Below, in pieces: positions 42,015-50,985 of a DNA stretch of 64,000 nucleotides; position 1 is the stretch's first letter; each line of letters opens with the position of its first letter. A model generated the notes under the pieces. That model was not told the origin of the DNA and did no database searches. It saw nothing but the letters and a program-made list of their open reading frames with translations. The stretch lies in contig NZ_JFHL01000021.1 of the NCBI RefSeq assembly GCF_003664995.1, positions 1-64,000 of the forward strand, given 5' to 3'. The DNA is from Mesotoga sp. BH458_6_3_2_1 (lineage in GTDB: Bacteria > Thermotogota > Thermotogae > Petrotogales > Kosmotogaceae). A program made the position numbers and the translations under genes.

Positions 42015-43034
42015 ATGGCCGAAAGACTGATAGAAGTATTCTCAGGTTCCGACCCCGAAAAAGATCTGAAGGAAATGCTGGAAGAGAAATCGATAATCGG
42101 CTACTGGACTGTTAAGACGTCGGAAGAGCTTTGGCAGACGAAGATACTGGCGCTTGCCGAGAACAGCGAGAAAATCCTCGACTCTCTCGAGCAGCGCTTC
42201 ACCCAGGATGAATCCTTCAGGGCAATACTCTTTCAGGTAGAAGCCTCGCTTCCAAGAGCTCAAGAAGAGGAAAAAGAAGAAGAGAAACAGGCTACGGAAG
42301 AGGAGAAGAAGCCCGAGAAGGAAATCTTCAAGCGGATAAGCAGAGAAGAGCTTTATCACGACATCTCGGAGATGATCTCGAACGACGCGGTAGATATAGC
42401 GATGATAGTATTGTCGGCCATCGTAGCTACGATAGGCCTTGTGAGAAACAGCCCCGCAATAATCATCGGGGCGATGGTGATCGCTCCGATGCTAGGGCCA
42501 AACGTCGCGCAGTCCTTTGCAACGACGCTCGGAGACTTCGGACTTCTCGCAAAGTCAGTGAGAACGAATCTGATCCGTATCGGGCTGGGCTTTGCCTTTG
42601 CTCTTGTTTTCGGGCTCTTATTCAGACTAGATTACACTACTAACGAGATAACCAGTCGAACAGTGGCCAACCTGGGCGACATTGTGCTGGCGTTCGCATC
42701 GGGAACGGCTGCTGCCCTTTCGATCAGCTCTGGGGTATCCACTTCGCTCATTGGGGTTATGGTAGCCGTTTCGCTTATGCCGCCGCTGGCTGCGGCAGGG
42801 CTGCTCCTCGGAAGCGGAAATATCGACGGATTCTCCGGAGCGATACTCCTGTTCTTCGTCAACATTGTCTGTATAAACCTCGCTTCAATCATAACGTTCA
42901 GACTTCAGGGGATAGAACCGCGCTCCTGGTGGGAAGCGAATAAGGCGGGCAAGGCTGTTAGGGTTACGATAATTGGCTGGGTAGTAGTCCTCGGGCTTCT
43001 GGCTCTCTCGCTATTCCTGAGCGAAGTCCTATGA
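42015..43034 (+). CDS. DUF389/TIGR00341 family membrane protein
   Basis: 339 residues. The N-terminal 80 residues are soluble (MAERLIEVFSGSDPEKDLKE). A strongly charged low-complexity linker follows (EEEKEEEKQATEEEKKPEKE), then about six helices from residue 125 on, including NSPAIIIGAMVIAPMLGPNV, GTAAALSISSGVSTSLIGVM and VSLMPPLAAAGLLLGSG, the hallmark of the TIGR00341/DUF389 family. The family is widespread and uncharacterised; channel or transporter function is assumed. GGGATGGTG precedes the ATG. It is divergent from the EamA operon, with a shared upstream region of 117 bases. Confidence 0.85.
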   Translation: MAERLIEVFSGSDPEKDLKEMLEEKSIIGYWTVKTSEELWQTKILALAENSEKILDSLEQRFTQDESFRAILFQVEASLPRAQEEEKEEEKQATEEEKKPEKEIFKRISREELYHDISEMISNDAVDIAMIVLSAIVATIGLVRNSPAIIIGAMVIAPMLGPNVAQSFATTLGDFGLLAKSVRTNLIRIGLGFAFALVFGLLFRLDYTTNEITSRTVANLGDIVLAFASGTAAALSISSGVSTSLIGVMVAVSLMPPLAAAGLLLGSGNIDGFSGAILLFFVNIVCINLASIITFRLQGIEPRSWWEANKAGKAVRVTIIGWVVVLGLLALSLFLSEVL

Positions 43035-43113
43035 TACGGTAACATATGTTACCGATCGGGGCTCTTCGGTTTGCTAAGATAGTATTAACATTAGAGGCGA
43101 GGTGATGAAGTTG

Positions 43114-43428
43114 GTGAAGAGCTCAATTGAAAAGGGCAAAGTTGCACTTGACAGACCCGGACTAAAGGGTCGGATAATCTACGACAGAGAGAATGCGCAG
43201 GCGGTCGTCATTGACATAGCCGAGGGGATGGAGTTGGCCGAGCACAAGACACCTGTCGATGTTTTCATACTGGTGCTCGCCGGTAGAGGAATAATCACTA
43301 TCGGCGGAGATAAGCATGAAGTAATGAAAGATGACATCATAGACAGTCGGAAAATGATACCGCACGGAATAGTCAACACCGGAGAAGAGACTTTGCGGGT
43401 TCTGGTAGTGAAGGCACCTCATCCATAG
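43114..43428 (+). CDS. Small cupin protein
   Basis: About 104 residues. GTG 43114 is chosen because GAGGTGAT ends seven bases upstream; ATG 43105 and GTG 43102 are in frame too. The single cupin barrel has MELAEHKTPVDVFILVLAGRG in place of the first HxH motif and MIPHGIVNTGEETLRVLVVK as the second. The first motif keeps only one His, so metal binding would be partial. Small cupins of this kind often act as isomerases, dioxygenases or sensory domains. Terminator at 43436. Monocistronic. Confidence 0.8.
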   Translation: MKSSIEKGKVALDRPGLKGRIIYDRENAQAVVIDIAEGMELAEHKTPVDVFILVLAGRGIITIGGDKHEVMKDDIIDSRKMIPHGIVNTGEETLRVLVVKAPHP

Positions 43429-43435
43429 ATATTAA

Positions 43436-43464
43436 GGCCGGGTCTAAGCATTTCCGACCCGGCC
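43436..43464 (+). terminator. Intrinsic terminator
   Basis: Perfect nine-base stem GGCCGGGTC / GACCCGGCC with an 11-base loop and then TCTCATTT, just after the cupin stop codon. Confidence 0.85.
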
Positions 43465-43510
43465 TCTCATTTACCAAGTCTTCAGTCAATCCGAAAAGAG
43501 AATTTTCAAG

Positions 43511-44545
43511 TTATATCGTCGGAGTTCTTATTATAGGTCTGCTTCCTCTATTTATGCTGTTCTTCTCATAGATCATTATCTCAAAGGGAATCCTGAAACT
43601 GAGAGGACCTACCGCACCCTTCATACTCCCGAGGCTCCTGTCCCTCGAAAAGTTTATCAGCGTTATGCCCTCTTGCCAGGCGCATCTATGGATCTTTCTT
43701 ACGATCTTTCGCGCGCTTCGGATATCGTCCCAGCCGAAGAGAAGAACGTCCCAGGACCTCAATCGCTCGTTCATTTTCGGGATCCTCACCAGCGGTGAAA
43801 GAGTTCCCTGAGCCAGAAGCTGGAAGGCCCTCAACCCCTTTGAAAGGCGTGTGATTCCAAAGTCCTGCTCGCCGCTCGTGTCGAGAACCAGGGCGTATGC
43901 ACCTTCAGTCTTGAATAACCTCAATCTCCTCTCTGTAACCATCACTTCGAAGGCCTTAGTACCTTGAAGAAGAAGGTCATGATCCTTCTCGAGAGGTTTG
44001 TAAAGGTCCAAAATCGTTTCCAGGTCGACCTCCCTTTCCACAAAAACCGACTTCTCCTGAGAGGTCTTCCTAACCGGGCAGGCGTAGAAGTCCAGAGTCG
44101 CCATAGTGGAGAAACCCATGTGCTCGAGAATCTTCTTCGAGGCGGTGTTGTCGGCCTTAACCGAGGCATATCCGAAATCGAAATCCGTGGGGCCAAGAAG
44201 ATTCTGCAGTTCCTGAATGATCGACTTCAGCCAGCGGGCGACTTTCAGCCTGTATTGCGGGTTCGTCCGAAGCCCAAAGAGATATATGCCCTTTTTGATC
44301 TCTCCGTTGACGATCAGGTTGTCGATTCCAACACCGATACATCCGATGATGTCATAGGCGTCTTCGGCAATCATAATGAAACCCTCTTCGAAGTACTTCA
44401 GTCTTCCAAAGAAGTCCTCTCTGAATGCAACTAGCCAGATGCTCCCCTCCTGAGCCGACTCTCGCTCGATCTTGAGGAGCTTTTCGTTGTCATCGATTGA
44501 GGCGAATCTTACATGGATGTTTCCTGCCTTCTTGTTTTCCATCAA
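43511..44545 (-). CDS. GNAT-type N-acetyltransferase
   Basis: 344 residues. The N-terminal half (1-155) has the GNAT pattern: VRFASIDDNEKLLKIERESA, IGCIGVGIDNLIVNGEIKKG, LFGLRTNPQYRLKVARWLKS for the acetyl-CoA loop, and KADNTASKKILEHMGFSTMA. The second half (residues 170-344) has GNAT-like strand-helix alternation but no clean motif and may be a degenerate second acetyltransferase domain. It follows the S9 peptidase gene by only a few bases on the same strand, so they are co-transcribed. Substrate unknown; a peptide or amino acid is a reasonable guess from context. Confidence 0.75.
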   Translation of the reverse strand: MMENKKAGNIHVRFASIDDNEKLLKIERESAQEGSIWLVAFREDFFGRLKYFEEGFIMIAEDAYDIIGCIGVGIDNLIVNGEIKKGIYLFGLRTNPQYRLKVARWLKSIIQELQNLLGPTDFDFGYASVKADNTASKKILEHMGFSTMATLDFYACPVRKTSQEKSVFVEREVDLETILDLYKPLEKDHDLLLQGTKAFEVMVTERRLRLFKTEGAYALVLDTSGEQDFGITRLSKGLRAFQLLAQGTLSPLVRIPKMNERLRSWDVLLFGWDDIRSARKIVRKIHRCAWQEGITLINFSRDRSLGSMKGAVGPLSFRIPFEIMIYEKNSINRGSRPIIRTPTI

Positions 44546-44549
44546 CGGC

Positions 44550-46499
44550 TCATATCTTCAGATGGGAATCGAACCATTCCAGTATTGCCCTCAAACGCTT
44601 TTCTCTATGTATGGGAAGGCCGCCTCTGGAAAGCTCGTGGTTCTCCTTCGGGAAGAGCACCATTTTGGCTTCTTTGCCTAGATATCTTAACGCAGTAAAA
44701 AACTGCATCGCTTCGGGGACCCAGCATCTGTAATCTTCAAGGGAGTGAATGAAAAGAATCGGAGTGACGACGTTGGGTGCCGACATCAGAGGTGACTGCC
44801 TTAGATAACCCTCGAGGTTGTCGAAGAAATCGCCTCCGGTCTGGTCGCTTGCAAAGAAATATCCTATATCCGTAGTGCCGAAGAAGGAAATCCAGCTCGA
44901 GATAGACCTCTGGGAGACGGCCGCCTTGAAGGCGTCAGTATGTCCTACAATCCAGTTTGTCATGAAGCCGCCGTATGAGCCCCCGGTGACACCGAGCCTC
45001 TCTTCGTCGACGAAATCGCACTCATTTATCACGTACTCGACGATTTCCATTATGTCTTCGAAATCCCTTTCTCCATAATGACCTCTTATGTCGGCGAAGT
45101 CGGTCCCGTAACCGGCGCTTCCCCTCGGGTTGCAGTAGATAACTGCATACCCTTCGGAGGCCAGAGTCTGGAATTCATGTATATATCCGCCGCCATATGC
45201 CGTCTTCGGCCCTCCGTGGATCTCCACTACGGCCGGGTATTTCTTCCCTTCCTCGAAGTTGAACGGCCTCATTATCCAGCCTTCGATCTTTTGACCGTCA
45301 GAGGCCTCCACTTCGAAGCTCTCCGGCTTCGACAGCTTTATACCCTTAATCCAGGAGTTGAAGTCTGTGAGCTTCTTCCTCTTGCCTTTGACAAGAGAGT
45401 AGATCTCCAGTGGCTCTGTCGTAGTCATCTCGGAAAGGAGAAGCGCCTCGCCCGCGATATCGAAGCAGTCTATGCTCCCCGAAGAGACAGCGATTTCCTC
45501 GACCTTTCCCTCTTTATCCATAGAAATCAGCTTTATCTGCGACCCGGCAGTTACGAGTGAATACAACTTGTTTTCTACTACCTTTATGGACGTGTTCGGC
45601 GAGACGCCCCTCACATCGCTGTTCAGGCTGTTGCCGAAGTACAGGTCCATTTCTCGTGCAAGAGCAGCAAGCTTAAGAGATTCCAGATTAACGTGTACTA
45701 TGAAGGGATTGGTTGGAAAGCCCTTCTTGAAGTCTGTCGCGACAGCGAAGAGTTCGCTATCGTCTGACCACTCGCAATGATAGAAAGAGAGGGTGTCGTC
45801 TCCGATTCTCTTCGCAGTTCCGCTTTGTAAATCGAGGACGTAGAGACTGCTCCATATCGGTCTCTTCTCCATCTCTTCCGTTGTCGTCACCGCGGCACTC
45901 TTTCTCTCGGGAGATAAAACGATGCTTTCGATATCGCCTCCGACGGCCTCAATCGGTTCCATCTTTCCATTTTCGAGTTTCATCTTATATAGATGGCCTG
46001 TTCTGTTCTCGGTGAATCCAGCGCCGTTAGAGACAAATGGTATTTTGTCTATTTCGTAAACCTTCTTCTCTGGAGAATCGTCTTCTTCGATCTTCTCGGG
46101 GTCTTCCCCGGGGGCGTGCTTCGTTATGAAGAGAACCGTCTCCGAATCGATCCACGAGACAGAGGAGAATCCTCCTTTAAGAGTCTTCACCAGTCTGCTT
46201 TCACCGCCCGCAAGAGGCAGAAGATAAAGCCCTGATCCCTTCGCATCCTTGTCTCTTCCAGAGACAAAGAGAATACTCTTGCCGTCTGGACTGACAACTG
46301 GGGAACCGTCCTTCCCGCCACGGGTCAGCTGCCGGACCTCTCCACTTTTCATGTTGCCCGACCAGATGTTGCTTTCGTACTGGTTCTTCTTCTTGTCCAT
46401 AGTCTTTCTTACAAAGACAAAGTTCTCCCTATCGGGAAAAATGTGAAGATCGCCCACAGCGGAGTATTTGTAGAGATCCTCAAGCTTCAGCTTCTTCAA
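44550..46499 (-). CDS. S9 family prolyl oligopeptidase-like peptidase
   Basis: About 649 residues. TTG 46499 is chosen because AAAGGGGTGATCTCG precedes it; the frame runs open to 46547. Residues 1-390 form a beta-propeller with WD-like repeats (SPVVSPDGKSILFVSGRDKD, SPERKSAAVTTTEE). The alpha/beta hydrolase domain follows with VEIHGGPKTAYGGGYIHEFQ, the nucleophile Ser in GVTGGSYGGFMTNW, Asp in FIHSLEDYRCWV, and His in FPKENHELSRGG. The family cleaves small peptides in the cytoplasm (acylaminoacyl-peptidase/dipeptidyl-peptidase type). There is no signal peptide. It is upstream of a GNAT gene in one operon and divergent from pyroglutamyl peptidase, so the area is rich in peptide-catabolic genes. 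Confidence 0.92.
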   Translation of the reverse strand: MKKLKLEDLYKYSAVGDLHIFPDRENFVFVRKTMDKKKNQYESNIWSGNMKSGEVRQLTRGGKDGSPVVSPDGKSILFVSGRDKDAKGSGLYLLPLAGGESRLVKTLKGGFSSVSWIDSETVLFITKHAPGEDPEKIEEDDSPEKKVYEIDKIPFVSNGAGFTENRTGHLYKMKLENGKMEPIEAVGGDIESIVLSPERKSAAVTTTEEMEKRPIWSSLYVLDLQSGTAKRIGDDTLSFYHCEWSDDSELFAVATDFKKGFPTNPFIVHVNLESLKLAALAREMDLYFGNSLNSDVRGVSPNTSIKVVENKLYSLVTAGSQIKLISMDKEGKVEEIAVSSGSIDCFDIAGEALLLSEMTTTEPLEIYSLVKGKRKKLTDFNSWIKGIKLSKPESFEVEASDGQKIEGWIMRPFNFEEGKKYPAVVEIHGGPKTAYGGGYIHEFQTLASEGYAVIYCNPRGSAGYGTDFADIRGHYGERDFEDIMEIVEYVINECDFVDEERLGVTGGSYGGFMTNWIVGHTDAFKAAVSQRSISSWISFFGTTDIGYFFASDQTGGDFFDNLEGYLRQSPLMSAPNVVTPILFIHSLEDYRCWVPEAMQFFTALRYLGKEAKMVLFPKENHELSRGGLPIHREKRLRAILEWFDSHLKI

Positions 46500-46597
46500 C
46501 GAGATCACCCCTTTCAGAATCATTCTACCAGAATGACGGCTTTTCATTCTCGACTTCCTTATGATGCTAAAATTATAGGGAATGAGAGGTGTAAAAG

Positions 46598-47200
46598 ATG
46601 ATACTCGTGACCCATTTCGACCCCTTCGGAGGAAGTAAAATAAACGCTTCGCAAATAGTCGTGGAGCTTCTAGCAGATATTAGGGAAGGCATTGAGCTCA
46701 TGAGCCTACCAACGGTCTTTGACGACGCCTTTTCTCGACTGAGGCTGCGGCTCCTAGACAACGTTCCGGAGGCGTTGATCATGGTGGGCCAGGCGGCCGG
46801 GAGATCTCTCGTTACTCCAGAGAAGATTGCGATCAACTGGAAGGAATCCGCGACTCCGGACAACAGCGGATTCATTGCGACCGGTGAGAAGATAATTCCT
46901 TCCTCTCCCGACGGATACTTTTCGAGGCTTCCGGTCGACGGGATCGTCTCGAAACTTAAGGCTGAGGGTCTTCCAATCGAGAAGTCTTTCTCAGCAGGCG
47001 CGTTTGTCTGTAACTATCTCTTTTACAGGTGTATGGACTTTCTCACGAAGAGAGGCATAGACATCCCGGCCGGGTTCGTACATATACCGTGCATTCACGA
47101 ACAGATAGGTCCGGGAGAAGAGAGACCTGCAATAGAGGCGGAAGTCTCGGCTAGGGTCCTTTCGAGGATAATAGATCTTGCAGTGGAGGAAAATAGATGA
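46598..47200 (+). CDS. pcp: Pyroglutamyl-peptidase I
   Basis: 200 residues, the usual size of peptidase family C15. ILVTHFDPFGGSKINASQIV is the typical start. VGQAAGRSLVTPEKIAIN precedes the Glu of the active site, the nucleophile Cys is in SFSAGAFVCNYLFYRCMDF, and the catalytic His is in GFVHIPCIHEQ. It removes N-terminal pyroglutamate from peptides in the cytoplasm. ATGA-type overlap with the following nitrilase gene (start 47197) shows a tight two-gene operon. It is divergent from the S9 peptidase gene across 98 bases. The start has AGAGGTG upstream. Confidence 0.9.
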   Translation: MILVTHFDPFGGSKINASQIVVELLADIREGIELMSLPTVFDDAFSRLRLRLLDNVPEALIMVGQAAGRSLVTPEKIAINWKESATPDNSGFIATGEKIIPSSPDGYFSRLPVDGIVSKLKAEGLPIEKSFSAGAFVCNYLFYRCMDFLTKRGIDIPAGFVHIPCIHEQIGPGEERPAIEAEVSARVLSRIIDLAVEENR

Positions 47201-47946
47201 GAATAGGCGGCGTTCCTCTCAACATAGTTTGGGAGTCTCCAGAGATAAATATGAAGATAATCGAAAGACTTTTCGCCGGGGCCTCGGAGGCAGGCGTTGA
47301 GCTGATTGTTTTTCCCGAAACTGCCTTGAGCGGGTTTACTCCTAACGCAGAGAAGGCTTATGTGAGAGATGCATGTGGTTTCTTCAAGAAGCAGGTAGAT
47401 CACTGGGGTATTCCGGCAGTCTACGGCTTCATAGACAGAAGAGATTCGAAATTCTACAACTGCGCCGCTTTTCTTTCTTTGGATTCGGAGCCTTTGATAT
47501 ATAGGAAGAGAAAGCTGTTTTCTTACGGAGGGGAGAATATCGTTTACAGCCCCGGTGACACTAATCTCTCTTTCAAGATGAAAAACATACACTTCTCTCT
47601 GAACATCTGTTACGATCTTCGTTTTCCCGAGCTCTTCAGGGCCAACTTGCCTGCAGAGGTCATGATAGTAATTGCCAACTGGCCGGAAAAGCGAGCTAAT
47701 CACTGGCAAGCTCTTCTCAAGGCGAGAGCAATCGAGAACCAGTCATTTGTTCTGGGTCTAAACAGGACTGGGGTTGACGGCAACGGCATAGAATACGACG
47801 AGGCTTTTTCAGTACTCTTCGATCAAGATGGTAACGAAGTACCCTTTGAAGCAGAGAAGGGATTGCTTCTGTGGGAACTGGACTATGAGAGAATGAGTAT
47901 TCTAAGAGACTGGCGGGAGAGATTCCCCGCCCTGAAGGATATATGA
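47197..47946 (+). CDS. Nitrilase-superfamily amidase (omega-amidase-like)
   Basis: 249 residues with the full Glu-Lys-Cys triad of the carbon-nitrogen hydrolase family: Glu in LIVFPETALSGF, Lys in LIYRKRKLFSYGGE, and Cys in LNICYDLRFPELFRANLPAE. The closing EYDEAFSVLFDQDGNEV and final strand are standard. Closest in feel to omega-amidase/Nit2-type enzymes, which hydrolyse amides such as alpha-ketoglutaramate. The gene overlaps the pyroglutamyl peptidase gene by four bases, so both are made together and probably deal with glutamine-derived peptide fragments or repair products. Cytoplasmic. Confidence 0.88.
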   Translation: MRIGGVPLNIVWESPEINMKIIERLFAGASEAGVELIVFPETALSGFTPNAEKAYVRDACGFFKKQVDHWGIPAVYGFIDRRDSKFYNCAAFLSLDSEPLIYRKRKLFSYGGENIVYSPGDTNLSFKMKNIHFSLNICYDLRFPELFRANLPAEVMIVIANWPEKRANHWQALLKARAIENQSFVLGLNRTGVDGNGIEYDEAFSVLFDQDGNEVPFEAEKGLLLWELDYERMSILRDWRERFPALKDI

Positions 47947-47960
47947 AGCTCTAAACCCTA

Positions 47961-48218
47961 CTAGAGGGTCTGATCTGATTCCAGTTTCAATACCTCTCTC
48001 ATGAAGAATTCGTCGACGTTTTTCATCGAAATTCCGGTGAATCTTTTCTCGTCTATGTCGACTACAACTCCGTCGCAACAGGGTCCCATACAGTGGGACG
48101 CCTTTAAGGTGGCAAGGTTGCCTAAACCATGTTCGTTAACCAGATCCATGAGCCTCTTACTGACCTCGGAAGAGCCTTTCATAAGACACGCGCTTCCCAT
48201 GCAGACTTTGATAATCAC
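47961..48218 (-). CDS. Small thioredoxin-fold [2Fe-2S] ferredoxin
   Basis: About 85 residues. GTG 48218 is selected because GGAGG stands seven bases upstream. Two cysteine pairs, IKVCMGSACLMKG and ASHCMGPCCDGVV, match the C-x4-C...C-x3-C pattern of the thioredoxin-like [2Fe-2S] ferredoxins (NuoE C-terminal domain, HydC/HydA-associated subunits). It carries one cluster and would shuttle electrons between soluble oxidoreductases. No hydrogenase or NuoF gene is adjacent here. It is convergent with the nitrilase gene. The role is inferred from the fold only. Confidence 0.82.
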   Translation of the reverse strand: MIIKVCMGSACLMKGSSEVSKRLMDLVNEHGLGNLATLKASHCMGPCCDGVVVDIDEKRFTGISMKNVDEFFMREVLKLESDQTL

Positions 48219-48355
48219 GGGCAAACCTCCATTTGTGACTACTTTCACAACAGATTATAACCTAATTAATACGTTTTTTTCGGAACATGATCTTCCGCAG
48301 CTTTCTCGAAGATTTCACACTTCTACTGGTATGATTTCATCGTGGAGGAGTAGAA

Positions 48356-49033
48356 ATGAAGATTCTGATTGTTGAAGATGAGCGTAGTCTGGGCAGATTG
48401 CTTAAAGAGTCTCTCGAAAGAGAGGGCTTCATCGCCGAACTTGCAGTCGACGGGGAAGAGGGGCTTTATATGGCTCTCGACGGCCCCTTTGACGTTATTG
48501 TTCTGGATATTCTGATCCCCAAACTTACCGGCTGGCAGGTGCTTGAGAAGATAAGAGATTCGGGAAGCAGAATACCAGTTCTGATGCTTACGGCTCTGGA
48601 TAGCATCGAAGACAAAGTCCGGGGCTTCGACTTAGGGGCCGACGACTATCTTCCGAAGCCATTCGATATCAGGGAACTTGTGGTAAGGATTCAGTCTCTT
48701 TTGAGAAGGGCTCAGTTTGGCGGAGCTCCTTCAAGAGTTCTGAAAGTAGGAGATCTGGAGCTGGACATGTCGCTTAAGACCGCAAGCAGGGGAAACGAGA
48801 AGATAGAACTCCGAAAGAAGGAGTACCAGATCCTCGAATATCTAATGCTCAACAGTGGCAGGGTCGTTCCGAAGAGCGAGCTCGAAGAACATCTCTGGAA
48901 TGAAGACGATGAACTGTGGTCGGACGTAATTAGAAGCCATATAAAGAATATCCGCAAGAAGATCGACGGAGGACGAAGAAAGAAGCTGATAAAGACGGTC
49001 AGGGGAATGGGTTATGAGATCAGTGACAGGTGA
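48356..49033 (+). CDS. OmpR-family response regulator
   Basis: 225 residues. The receiver has the acidic pair in LIVEDERSLG, acceptor Asp51 in VIVLDILIPKLTGWQVL, the switch Thr in VLMLTALDS, and Lys in GADDYLPKPFDIREL. The winged-helix DNA-binding half (about 130-225) has RKKEYQILEYLMLNSGRVVP and SDVIRSHIKNIRKKIDGGRR, then TVRGMGYEI. The partner kinase starts inside its last codons (49014). TGGTATGAT (about 48327-48335) is a plausible extended -10. Target genes are not evident. Confidence 0.93.
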   Translation: MKILIVEDERSLGRLLKESLEREGFIAELAVDGEEGLYMALDGPFDVIVLDILIPKLTGWQVLEKIRDSGSRIPVLMLTALDSIEDKVRGFDLGADDYLPKPFDIRELVVRIQSLLRRAQFGGAPSRVLKVGDLELDMSLKTASRGNEKIELRKKEYQILEYLMLNSGRVVPKSELEEHLWNEDDELWSDVIRSHIKNIRKKIDGGRRKKLIKTVRGMGYEISDR

Positions 49034-50300
49034 AGGACTCTCATTCAGAAAGGCAAAGAGGAGATGGACGCTATTCTTCACCCTCATCGTCATCTCTCTC
49101 GTTTCCCTGCTGAGTCTCTTCATTTTCGTCCTCGCCCTAAGGCTTGAAAGAGGGGCCGAAATAACTGCCTTGAACAGAGTTGCAGATAGGATCGAGGCCA
49201 GAATCGGAAGGGCACCCCTGATAGCCCTGGAGAGAATGCTCAGGAACTATTCCGGAAATCTTGACCTCTTCACCGCGGAAAACGAGATCCTGGAGTTCGT
49301 CACTCCTGATGGAGAGAGTGTACTTCAGCTCGGAGGGACGATAAAGAGCAATCTGCCGTTAGTTGAGGGGGCTTCGAAGGCAAAGGTCGTTGATTACGAT
49401 GACTCGGAACTCGAATACAACATTCTTACAAGAGCTATTAGAAATATCGCGGGACAACCGGTTTTCTTCCTTAGGGTTGGAAGATCTATCGAAGGGCTGA
49501 GCGAAAAATCTACCAGTCTTCTCTTTTCCCTGATTCTACTGATAGTGCTCGTCGCGGCCATCTCCTGGATAGTCGGTCTGGCCTTAGCCGGTTACGTTCT
49601 GACACCTCTGAGAGAAAGCTATGATAGACTTCAGCGCTTCACTGCCGACGCTTCTCACGAGTTAAAGACGCCCCTTACGGTTATGAGGCTGAGCGTAGAT
49701 CTGCTCAAGAGCAGACCACTGGAAAGTGAGTCGAGAGACAAGATAGATGCGATTGACGGTGCTACCCGGAGTATGCAGAATGTTGTCAATCAACTCCTGC
49801 TACAGGCAAAAGCAAACAACGATAGTTCGGCGGTGATATCTTATCAGGATGTGAGAGTTCGTGAGTTTCTCGAAGAGATGAAAGAGTATCACAGAACCTT
49901 CGCCGAATCGAAAGAGGTCCGAATAATCCTTGAGAGCGATGAAGATCTCTTCGTCAGGACCTATCTGGACAAACTTAAAGTCGCGGTTGCGGCCGTGCTT
50001 GAAAATGCTATCAAGTTCACCGAAGAGAAGAGCGATGTCACCGTTAAGGCCTTTGAGAGAGAAGCTTCACTCCTCATTCAGATAGGCGATTCCGGACCCG
50101 GCATAGATGACCCGGATAAGGAAAGGATATTCGATAGATTCTACAAGATAGACGAATCTCACAACAGCTCGGGAAGCGGCATGGGTCTCTCAATAGCAAA
50201 GGAAATGATCGGCTCGCTAGGGGGCGAAATAACTGTCGAGAACCGCCCCGGCGGAGGAAGCATATTTGAAATACGAATACCATCAAGAAAGCACAAATAG
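49014..50300 (+). CDS. Sensor histidine kinase
   Basis: 428 residues. Two membrane helices (about 22-42 and 165-190) enclose an extracytoplasmic sensor of about 120 residues. A short linker leads to HisKA with His215 (ADASHELKTPLTVMRLSVDLL) and HATPase_c (ENAIKFTEEKSDV, IGDSGPGID, SGMGLSIAKEMIG). Its translation overlaps the regulator gene by 20 bases, so the pair forms one two-component system. Signal unknown; the sensor domain shows no family I can name. Confidence 0.92.
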   Translation: MRSVTGEGLSFRKAKRRWTLFFTLIVISLVSLLSLFIFVLALRLERGAEITALNRVADRIEARIGRAPLIALERMLRNYSGNLDLFTAENEILEFVTPDGESVLQLGGTIKSNLPLVEGASKAKVVDYDDSELEYNILTRAIRNIAGQPVFFLRVGRSIEGLSEKSTSLLFSLILLIVLVAAISWIVGLALAGYVLTPLRESYDRLQRFTADASHELKTPLTVMRLSVDLLKSRPLESESRDKIDAIDGATRSMQNVVNQLLLQAKANNDSSAVISYQDVRVREFLEEMKEYHRTFAESKEVRIILESDEDLFVRTYLDKLKVAVAAVLENAIKFTEEKSDVTVKAFEREASLLIQIGDSGPGIDDPDKERIFDRFYKIDESHNSSGSGMGLSIAKEMIGSLGGEITVENRPGGGSIFEIRIPSRKHK

Positions 50301-50385
50301 GCTCTTTCTTATATCCGGACTTTGATGAGATGATGATGAAAACGAGGTTCGGGGTTGGTGGTTGCGGGTAGGAAGAGCAAGAGTA

Positions 50386-50481
50386 GAAGTGATGCTGCCT
50401 CCGGCAGGAGGCGAGGCCGCCTTCGTCGGGAAGTGATGCCCGGAAGAGCATCCGGGGAAGTGATGCCGCTTCCGCGGGAGG
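50386..50481 (+). repeat. Tandem hairpin array with GAAGTGATGC separators
   Basis: GAAGTGATGC stands at 50386, 50430 and 50457. The palindromes following are TGCC-TCC-GGCA, CCGG-AAGAGCAT-CCGG and CGC-TTCC-GCG. The CCGG..GCATCCGG unit is nearly the same as one in the array at 1780-1880. Confidence 0.8.
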
Positions 50482-50923
50482 AATTCAGAAGCTAGTCTGC
50501 TTTCGTAGGCCAGCTCCCACTATGTCGGGCGAAACGACTGCTGTTTGTTTGAAAGAAAATGCTTCACGCAGTGAAAAAACAGTCCATGCCCCGGATCAAG
50601 GGATGATCCTCTAGAAACTGTTTGAGCTTCTGAATAAGGATTTTAATCCTCCCTTGAGGGAGGAGGGCCACGTAGTGGCGGAGGGTGTGAGTCTCCAACG
50701 TTTGGAAAAGTTACTGCCCTGACATAGTCCCCTGAGACGGTTGTTCGATGTTCATTCCTTGTTGCTTCTATGAGAATACCTATGGATCACAGACCAAACA
50801 ACTTGAAGAGTGAATTTGTCGTTCAATTTCGAACAGGCCAATCTATTCCAAAAGCTGTTCAAAGACCACACTCCCCACCGCAAGCGGTCCCCCCCGCTCA
50901 AGCGGGGATTTAAGATCAAGAGC
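50482..50923. repeat. Inverted block, right copy
   Basis: Reverse complement of 19296-19846 with scattered mismatches and without the 110-base insertion of that copy. It includes GAATAAGGATTTTAATCCTC, GGAGACTCACACC in reverse, CAATTTCGAACAGGCC, and ends in the CCGCAAGCGG and CCCCGCTCAAGCGGGG palindromes. It contains no protein-coding frame. Confidence 0.85.
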
Positions 50924-50985
50924 ATTAAGAGCCGTCCATGATTTGGGACAATTAACGAAGGATGGCTCTTTGCCCGCGCAGCGGA

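Noticed and set aside
43964-44434. 156-codon plus frame
   Set aside because: Shadow of the GNAT gene on the other strand.
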